From Pseudomonadota bacterium (GTDB taxonomy: Bacteria > Pseudomonadota > Gammaproteobacteria > Burkholderiales > Burkholderiaceae_C), in contig JAEWVY010000011.1 in the NCBI GenBank assembly GCA_023396625.1, forward strand, positions 1 through 9,714: DNA of 9,714 bases, written 5' to 3'. The translations under genes and the position numbers were made by a program. The notes beneath the pieces were generated by a model, which saw only the letters and a list, made by a program, of their open reading frames with translations, was not told the origin of the DNA and made no database searches. Below are positions 5,398-9,714 of this stretch, piece after piece (the stretch's first letter is position 1; each line of letters begins with the position of its first letter).

Positions 5398-6991
5398 TGA
5401 CCCCTGCCGCCTCCTGCAGCACCTCGTACCGGCCCGCCATTTCAGCCACGCGCAGGGCCGCCGCCATCGCGGCGGCGTACTGGTCCAACGTCATACCGGG
5501 CAGCAGTGCATCCAGGCCGTCGCGGATCTCGGCCAGCGACTGCGCGCGCTGCACCAGCTCACGCACCTGGTCGATCCAGGCGCCCACGGCGGGGGCCAGA
5601 TCGTCCACCACGCGGGGCAGCATCTGCACGGGGGGCGGCAGATTGCTGGACGCGCCAACGATCGCCGGGGCGCCCGCCGTGGCGGCCGCCGTGGCCGAGA
5701 GCCGCGACGAGCCCGCCGGCATAAGCACCGGCTCATTGCCCTGCGCCACCGGGATGCCCAGCCGCTCATGCACCCAAGCCATGGGCGGGCGCACGCCCAT
5801 CTCGACCAAGGGCGGCAGCGCGGTGGAGAACGTGGTCAAGTCCTCGCGCTCCTGCGCGTTGAGCCGGAACAAGGGCGCACGCCGCAGCCCATTGGGCGCC
5901 AGCCCGTTGAGCGCAGCCACGGCATAGACCAAGTCACGGGTCAGCGTGGCGTTGACCTGGCGCACGTCGCCATCGCGCAAGTCCTTGCGCACTTCGTTGT
6001 GCACATTGCCCAGGGCGTTGGTGCTGCTCTTGCCATCGGCGCCGCTGGTGAGGGTGCCGCCCAGGATCACCTTGGACTGATTGCGCTCGCACCAATTGAT
6101 CATCAGCTCGAACGCGGCCGGATCGCCCGTGGCGGCGTTCTGGAACTCGATCAGCATGCCCTCGGGAATGATGCCCGCCGCGTTGTGCCCCACGGCCGCC
6201 AGCGCGCGCAGCAGCGTGGCCTTTTCCTTCTCGCTAGCGCTGGCCGGATATTTGCCGATGCGCAGCGGAATGCCGTAGATCTCCAGAAACTCGGCCAGGT
6301 CGCCCACACTGTAGTTCTTGAACAGATAGGTCCACACCAACTGCCGGAACAGCGCCGAGCGCTCCAGGGTGCCGCTCTTGGCCTTGTGCACATGGGTGAT
6401 CCAGCCAAAGGGCGTGAGCGCATCGCCCTGCACCGGGCCGGCCTCGGTGGCCGCCACGGTATGTGTGCGCAAGCGCAACTCCTGCCGGTAGCCGCGATGC
6501 AGAGTGAACCAGGACTGAGGGCGGTGCGTGATCGACTTGGGCACCCACCAGCCTTCCACGCGATGCCACTCGACCTCCAGGCAGGCGTAGCCCTTGCCGA
6601 TGGCGTCGGTCAGATCGAACACCATGTCCTCGAAATCCGGAATCTCGAGCAACAGCTCGCCCACCTGCGTGGCGGCCTGCTTCTCCGCGGCATCGGCGCC
6701 CTCGGGCGGCACCACATTCCAGTCCAGCACGCAGGCGCGGCGCCGCTTGCCCATCTCGGCGGCGATGTGGCCGTCCTTCTCCTCCATGTCCTCGAACAGC
6801 TCGAACTGCGCGACCAGGTCGCCCGCCTCGGCCGCGTCCAGGATCTGCGCCAGGCGCGAAGGCGTGAGCCCGCGCGTGGGGTGCGACTGCAGCTCATGCT
6901 GCAGATGCGCCAGCCTGGCGGTCTGGGGCTCCCGCAGGTCGGGCATGGTGATGGGTTGGCCGTCCGGGCCGAGAATGCGGAAAGTTGCCAT
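5390..6991 (-). CDS. Portal protein, DUF935 (Mu gp29-like)
   Basis: This 533-aa protein starts at 6991 with MATFRILGPDGQP. The frame is open further upstream, but that part lies over the terminase in another frame and has no family likeness. Marks of the DUF935 portal family are the long helical start, KDGHIAAEMGKRRRACVLDWNV (72-93), the GWITHVHKAKSG region, YLFKNYSVGDLAEFLEIYGIPLRIGKY in the middle, and the run QSKVILGGTLTSGADGKSS followed by ALGNVHNEVR. In Mu-like phages this forms the dodecameric ring through which DNA enters the head. It lies seven bases after the terminase stop, with only a weak TAGG as ribosome site, and overlaps the gpF-like gene by eight bases. Length and motifs look complete. 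Confidence 0.94.
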   Translation of the reverse strand: MATFRILGPDGQPITMPDLREPQTARLAHLQHELQSHPTRGLTPSRLAQILDAAEAGDLVAQFELFEDMEEKDGHIAAEMGKRRRACVLDWNVVPPEGADAAEKQAATQVGELLLEIPDFEDMVFDLTDAIGKGYACLEVEWHRVEGWWVPKSITHRPQSWFTLHRGYRQELRLRTHTVAATEAGPVQGDALTPFGWITHVHKAKSGTLERSALFRQLVWTYLFKNYSVGDLAEFLEIYGIPLRIGKYPASASEKEKATLLRALAAVGHNAAGIIPEGMLIEFQNAATGDPAAFELMINWCERNQSKVILGGTLTSGADGKSSTNALGNVHNEVRKDLRDGDVRQVNATLTRDLVYAVAALNGLAPNGLRRAPLFRLNAQEREDLTTFSTALPPLVEMGVRPPMAWVHERLGIPVAQGNEPVLMPAGSSRLSATAAATAGAPAIVGASSNLPPPVQMLPRVVDDLAPAVGAWIDQVRELVQRAQSLAEIRDGLDALLPGMTLDQYAAAMAAALRVAEMAGRYEVLQEAAGVNG

Positions 6992-6998
6992 AGGGGGC

Positions 6999-8294
6999 CT
7001 ACCAAGAGGCGCGCGGCTCGACCAGGCGCAGATAGTCCTCGCCCTCATCGTTGTCGCGGTCGGACGCGCCGAGGTTGTCGAAGCCGCGCGGAAGCAGCGG
7101 CACGGGGGTGAAGTCGATCGGTGCATGGCCGTGGTCGGCCGCGTTGAGAGCCAGAAAGCAGGCCCATGCGCGGTCGGCATGGCCCGCCCCGTCGCTGTCG
7201 GCCACGAAGCGAGGCGTTCCGGTGGGGCCGGCGACCTTTTGCAGCTTATGCAGGTCGGCCCGCACTTCGGGGGCGGCAGCGATGCGGATGCGCCGATCTT
7301 CGAACGCCGCCTTGCCAGACGTGGCCAGGGCGAGCTTGTTGGCACCGGTGAACAGCACGCCCTCGACCCGGCTCGCGCCGTGGCGGCGCCGGGCCAGGGC
7401 TACGGGGGTTTCGCCCATCCCGGTTTGGTCCATGCAGGCGCGCATGACCTTGTAGCGGGAAAACACGTCGGCCAGCACCTCGGGTTGCTGCAGCGGCCCG
7501 ATAGTGTTGTCTGCGACGACTTCACGTGTCCAATACACGTCTCCCACCTTTTCCAGCACCCACACCACGAACAAATCGCGCCCGCGACCACTGGCGATGT
7601 CGACGCCCACGTAGCAGGGGCCGCCCCGATACAGTTCCGGACGTCCAGCCTCGGGGTGATCGCATGCGTCGATGAGGTCGTAATCGAGCCAGGCCGATGC
7701 GCCGTCGAGCCATTTCAGTTCAAATTCCTGCGCCCACAAGTCAGGGTCTCCGGCACCGCGGCGAAGCTCATCGATGTCGCGCGGAAGTCCATCAGCAACG
7801 GCCTGGTATATGTCGGTCACGTGACGGCTCCAGCCGTCGTCGTGCCCGGTCATCAGCTCGTAGAACTTATTTCCCTTGCCGTTCGGCGTGCTGATGACGC
7901 GCAGCTTCAATCCAGGCTTAGAGATCACCGGGAACAGCGCCTTCCAGATCGCCCGGCTGTCTTGGTGGAATGCGAATTCGTCCAGCAGCACATTGGCGCT
8001 GAAGCCGCGCGCCGTGTCCGGGTTGGCCGGCAGCGCAGTGATCTTGCTGCCGCCAGGAAGCTCCACCTCGAGCGCCTTGACCCCGGGCGACCATTCGTAG
8101 TCGTAGGCCTTGAAGCCAGCCTGCAGGGCGGCCAAATGCAACTTCACGCCCTCGTTCATAGCCTCGCGCGCCTGACGCTCCCCCCTACTCAAAATCACCC
8201 AACGGCGGCGCTGGCCCAGCGCCTCAGCCCGCGCGCAGTCCAGGGCCAGCTCCAGCGTGCTAGTGAACGTCTTGCCACACTGCCGCGCAAACAT
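6999..8294 (-). CDS. Large terminase subunit (Mu gp28-like), N-terminus probably frameshifted
   Basis: Counting from the ATG at 8294 gives 431 aa. The ATPase part shows Walker A ARQCGKT (3-9), Walker B VLLDEF (102-107) and the coupling motif STP (135-137). The RNase H-like nuclease part shows GVDIASGRG with D232, CMDQTGMGE with D289, and HADRAWA with D374. The enzyme pumps phage DNA into the head and cuts it. This start leaves only two residues before Walker A and removes the beta strand that precedes it. The same frame upstream encodes LHGYQRRWVNDDARFKIA, typical of the family, yet contains no ATG, GTG or TTG before a TGA at 8391. The missing N-terminus is in another frame. As read, the gene is either inactive or depends on frameshifting or a CTG start at 8348. 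Confidence 0.88.
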   Translation of the reverse strand: MFARQCGKTFTSTLELALDCARAEALGQRRRWVILSRGERQAREAMNEGVKLHLAALQAGFKAYDYEWSPGVKALEVELPGGSKITALPANPDTARGFSANVLLDEFAFHQDSRAIWKALFPVISKPGLKLRVISTPNGKGNKFYELMTGHDDGWSRHVTDIYQAVADGLPRDIDELRRGAGDPDLWAQEFELKWLDGASAWLDYDLIDACDHPEAGRPELYRGGPCYVGVDIASGRGRDLFVVWVLEKVGDVYWTREVVADNTIGPLQQPEVLADVFSRYKVMRACMDQTGMGETPVALARRRHGASRVEGVLFTGANKLALATSGKAAFEDRRIRIAAAPEVRADLHKLQKVAGPTGTPRFVADSDGAGHADRAWACFLALNAADHGHAPIDFTPVPLLPRGFDNLGASDRDNDEGEDYLRLVEPRASW

Positions 8295-8416
8295 GGCGAT
8301 CTTGAAGCGCGCATCGTCATTGACCCAGCGGCGCTGGTATCCGTGCAGAGTTCGGCGGGCTGCAGGTCTACATCCCTGGCGATGCTGGCCTCAAGGCTCT
8401 GGAGACGTCGCCACAC
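8295..8416 (-). pseudogene. Out-of-frame N-terminal coding segment of the terminase
   Basis: A minus-strand frame opening with GTG at 8416 reads VWRRLQSLEASIARDVDLQPAE. A shift of one base backward at about 8348 joins it smoothly, through a Leu, to LHGYQRRWVNDDARFKIA in the terminase frame. With it the protein would be about 472 aa, with a proper segment before Walker A. The junction bases GAACTCTGC do not form a known slippery heptamer, so a single-base deletion or a sequencing error is more likely than programmed frameshifting. The segment overlaps the end of the 103-aa gene by 26 bases. Confidence 0.5.
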
Positions 8417-8702
8417 CTGGCGGCCGAATATTCAGCGGCGCTTGGCACGACGCCTCAATCACTTCCAGCACTGACCGCATACGGTGACCAGTGGGGTCAT
8501 CGGCGGCAAGCACTTGATTCGGCGCTCCAAGCTGTAGCCACGCTCGCCGGAACGCCGCAGCAAACGCCTGCCCATCAGGATGCGTGCGCACCAGTGCCGC
8601 CACAGCACACACCAGCACCGGCAGCTCCCCCTCCATTCCTTGAACGGCTTCGCCAAGCGTTGCAACGCTTGCTGCCAGGGACTCGATAGAGCCTTGCGCC
8701 AT
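8391..8702 (-). CDS. Hypothetical phage protein upstream of the terminase
   Basis: This 103-aa protein starts at 8702, with AGGAGG only four bases upstream (complement of 8707-8712), a strong though close ribosome site. It is predicted soluble and mainly helical: an N-terminal amphipathic stretch IESLAASVATLGEAVQGMEGE (6-26) that could form a short coiled coil, then LVRTHPDGQAFAAAFRRAW (37-55) and a variable Pro-rich tail from about 87. I do not recognise the family. It holds the place where Mu-like phages carry gp26/gp27 (DUF2730/DUF3486), but shows no likeness to DUF3486, so calling it a small terminase would be unsupported. Its stop is in the same frame as the terminase ORF, and its last residues (88-103) may themselves be affected by a nearby frameshift. 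Confidence 0.65.
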   Translation of the reverse strand: MAQGSIESLAASVATLGEAVQGMEGELPVLVCAVAALVRTHPDGQAFAAAFRRAWLQLGAPNQVLAADDPTGHRMRSVLEVIEASCQAPLNIRPPGVATSPEP

Positions 8703-8757
8703 GACACCTCCTGATTTGTCTTGCGACTCTACCGCAAGTTACCACACGTAAAACGCC
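8703..8757. promoter_or_regulatory. 55-bp divergent control region with operator-like dyad
   Basis: This gap separates the minus-strand packaging operon from the plus-strand regulator cluster and presumably holds at least one promoter for each. CTTGCG (8720-8725) and CGCAAG (8733-8738) form a perfect dyad with a seven-base spacer at its centre, so a bound regulator could affect both directions. I cannot assign -35/-10 boxes with confidence. The plus-strand ATG at 8758 has no clear Shine-Dalgarno sequence. Any of the three neighbouring small proteins could bind here, but that is inference. Confidence 0.45.
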
Positions 8758-8997
8758 ATGAAACGCACCTCTGCCCCACCGCTGCCACCGCGCGTGCCCT
8801 ACCCACAGACGACCGAGACCGCCCGCCAGTGGCTGGCGGCCCACGGCGTGGCCGTGACCGAGCTTGCCCGTCAGAACCAGGTGCCGCGCAGCACCCTGGT
8901 GGACCTTCTGCGTGGCAAGCAGAAGGGCCGCTACGGCCAGGCGCACCGCGGCGCCATCGTGCTGGGCCTCAAGCCCGAACCCGCAACCAGCCACTGA
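8758..8997 (+). CDS. Small HTH-type DNA-binding protein, phage regulator candidate
   Basis: This 79-aa protein starts at the ATG at 8758; there is no good ribosome site, so a short leader or an internal start is possible. After a Pro-rich arm (1-18) comes a compact helical domain (about 20-72): TARQWLAAHGVAVTELARQN (21-40), then QVPRSTLVDLLRGKQKGRYG (41-60), consistent with a helix-turn-helix of about 31-51, and HRGAIVLGLK (63-72). The same pattern occurs in the next gene, with 18 of 54 residues identical, so the two are paralogues. It resembles small DNA-binding proteins I recall from the early regions of BcepMu-like phages. Its target is unknown; the dyad just upstream is a candidate. Confidence 0.78.
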   Translation: MKRTSAPPLPPRVPYPQTTETARQWLAAHGVAVTELARQNQVPRSTLVDLLRGKQKGRYGQAHRGAIVLGLKPEPATSH

Positions 8998-9007
8998 AAG
9001 AACAGCC

Positions 9008-9430
9008 ATGACACCCTCCTTCATTTGCGGCATCGGCCCCCTGGGCTTTGCCATTGGTACACCACAGCCAGAACCGGCCAAAACAGTCACCGAGCGCACC
9101 CCCGAAGAGGCCCGCGCCTGGCTCGACTACCAGGGCATCACCATTGCCCAGTGGGCGCGCGAACACGGCATGCACCACAGCCTGGTGCGCGAAGTGCTGG
9201 CCGGGCGCAAGAAGTGCCTGCGCGGCATGAGCCACAACATTGCCGTGTTGCTGGGCATGAAGCGCGGCCAGCTCACCACCCGTCCGGCACGGGTGGCGCC
9301 TGCGCAGCGGGCAGCGGCGCAGCACGCAAGGGTGCCCGTACTTTGCCCCGCGAAACACGTTTGCGCCACATGCAACGGCGGCATTTGTTTGGACGGTGGC
9401 TTTCTCCCCCGCCAAAGGGCCTGCCAATGA
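9008..9430 (+). CDS. HTH-type putative DNA-binding protein with C-terminal Cys cluster
   Basis: This 140-aa protein starts at the ATG at 9008, ten bases after the previous stop; only a weak AAGAA lies upstream, so coupling is likely. An N-terminal arm (1-30) precedes PEEARAWLDYQGITIAQWAREHG (32-54) and SLVREVLAGRKKCLRGMSHNIAVLLGMK (58-85), the same fold as in the 79-aa neighbour. Beyond it is an extension with C113, C119, C122 and C127 (spacing C-x5-C-x2-C-x4-C), which might bind zinc. The stop overlaps the next start as ATGA. It resembles a gene family of BcepMu-like phages. A role in early phage regulation is inferred from fold and position only. Confidence 0.8.
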   Translation: MTPSFICGIGPLGFAIGTPQPEPAKTVTERTPEEARAWLDYQGITIAQWAREHGMHHSLVREVLAGRKKCLRGMSHNIAVLLGMKRGQLTTRPARVAPAQRAAAQHARVPVLCPAKHVCATCNGGICLDGGFLPRQRACQ

Positions 9431-9714
9431 CCCGCCGCAATTGGAAGCGCTGGCAACCCGCCACCCTGCGCGACGCGCTCAAGGGCTGCAAGGACTTTGC
9501 CCTGGAGCGCCACAACCTGAGCGTGGAGCGCATCGCCGAGCGTATGGGCCTGGAGGACCACTGGGCGCTTTACAAGTGGATCGCCAACGGCCGCATGCCC
9601 CTGGTGCTGGTGCCCGCCTATGAGCACGCCTGTGGCATCAACCTGGTGGCTCGCTGGATGGCCGCGACCGACGGCAAATTTCTGGTGGACATGCCCCAAG
9701 GGCGAAAGGCCCAG
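9427..9714 (+). CDS. Phage HTH-like protein (partial at right edge)
   Basis: The ATG at 9427 overlaps the previous stop (ATGA), indicating coupled translation. The frame is open for 96 codons to the end of the window. After the basic start MTRRNWKRWQPATLRDALK comes LSVERIAERMGLEDHWALYKWI (31-52), which has helix-turn-helix character, and then NGRMPLVLVPAYEHACGIN and WMAATDGKFLV. This arrangement matches a small protein I recall from BcepMu-like prophages in Burkholderiales; its function is not established. As the third consecutive small putative DNA-binding gene it belongs to the same operon as its two neighbours. Its C-terminus is unknown. Confidence 0.78.
   Translation, partial: MTRRNWKRWQPATLRDALKGCKDFALERHNLSVERIAERMGLEDHWALYKWIANGRMPLVLVPAYEHACGINLVARWMAATDGKFLVDMPQGRKAQ

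Larger units (their letters stand above)
3461..9714. mobile_element. Mu/BcepMu-like prophage segment, incomplete
   Basis: Terminase, portal (DUF935), gpF-like and gpG-like genes occur in the Mu order on the minus strand, and a divergent cluster of small BcepMu-type putative DNA-binding genes runs off the right edge. Genes expected after gpG (protease/scaffold, major capsid, tail) and before the terminase (DUF3486, lysis genes) are missing. The left limit is somewhere between about 2910 and 3460. Mu-type ends (TG...CA with a 5-bp target duplication) could not be fixed by eye, and the 185 bases at 3276-3460 hold no gene I can support. The right end is outside the window. No transposase is visible, so mobility cannot be judged. 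Confidence 0.75.

Noticed and set aside
5768..7111. 447-codon plus-strand open frame opposite the portal gene
   Set aside because: The portal on the minus strand has clear family motifs; this frame has low-complexity, His/Arg/Gly-rich content typical of an antisense shadow.
6594..8474. 626-codon plus-strand open frame opposite portal and terminase
   Set aside because: It spans two well-supported minus-strand genes and shows no domain or plausible start signal.
8391..8702. 103-aa protein as small terminase subunit
   Set aside because: The position fits loosely, but no DUF3486 or other small-terminase features can be seen.
1..9714. CRISPR array, rRNA or tRNA genes
   Set aside because: No regularly spaced repeats and no cloverleaf-forming or rRNA-like sequence was found on either strand by eye.

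Overview
The window looks like a GC-rich betaproteobacterium of the order Burkholderiales, most plausibly Comamonadaceae. This rests on the character of the encoded proteins and the codon use, not on any database comparison. It splits into a host segment (about 1-2590), a structured and partly AT-rich transition (about 2590-3460), and a Mu/BcepMu-like phage segment (about 3461-9714, continuing past the right edge).

Host segment. The window opens on the last 35 codons of an iron superoxide dismutase gene (sodB), closed by a strong intrinsic terminator. On the minus strand follow a secreted DUF192 protein (257-739) and a small exported Ala/Lys-rich low-complexity protein (829-1074) with its own terminator. 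Divergent from these is a complete NADP-dependent isocitrate dehydrogenase gene, icd (1265-2518), with all expected active-site and NADP-selecting residues and a strong terminator.

Transition. About 460 bases after icd hold no convincing gene but contain three sizeable inverted repeats. The last ~130 bases turn AT-rich and lead into a 75-codon plus-strand gene of unknown function (3048-3275).

Phage segment. On the minus strand, in transcription order from 8702 down to 3461, lie a 103-aa unknown protein, a Mu gp28-like large terminase whose N-terminal coding part appears frameshifted, a Mu gp29-like portal (DUF935), a Mu gpF-like head morphogenesis protein with a C-terminal PBECR2-like nuclease domain, a possible 34-codon ORF filling the next gap, and a Mu gpG-like virion morphogenesis protein. 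These would package DNA and start procapsid assembly. The protease/scaffold, major capsid and tail genes that normally follow are absent: after gpG come only 185 bases and then the 75-aa gene. The small terminase gene (DUF3486) and lysis genes expected upstream are also missing. Instead, only 55 bases from the 103-aa gene, a plus-strand cluster of three small putative DNA-binding proteins begins. The first two are diverged paralogues, and the second and third overlap by ATGA. The 55-bp divergent gap carries a dyad that could be a shared operator.

The simplest reading is a rearranged or decaying Mu-like prophage reduced to a packaging/portal module plus regulators, inserted downstream of icd. 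A trimmed, retained module (satellite-like or domesticated) is possible but unproven.
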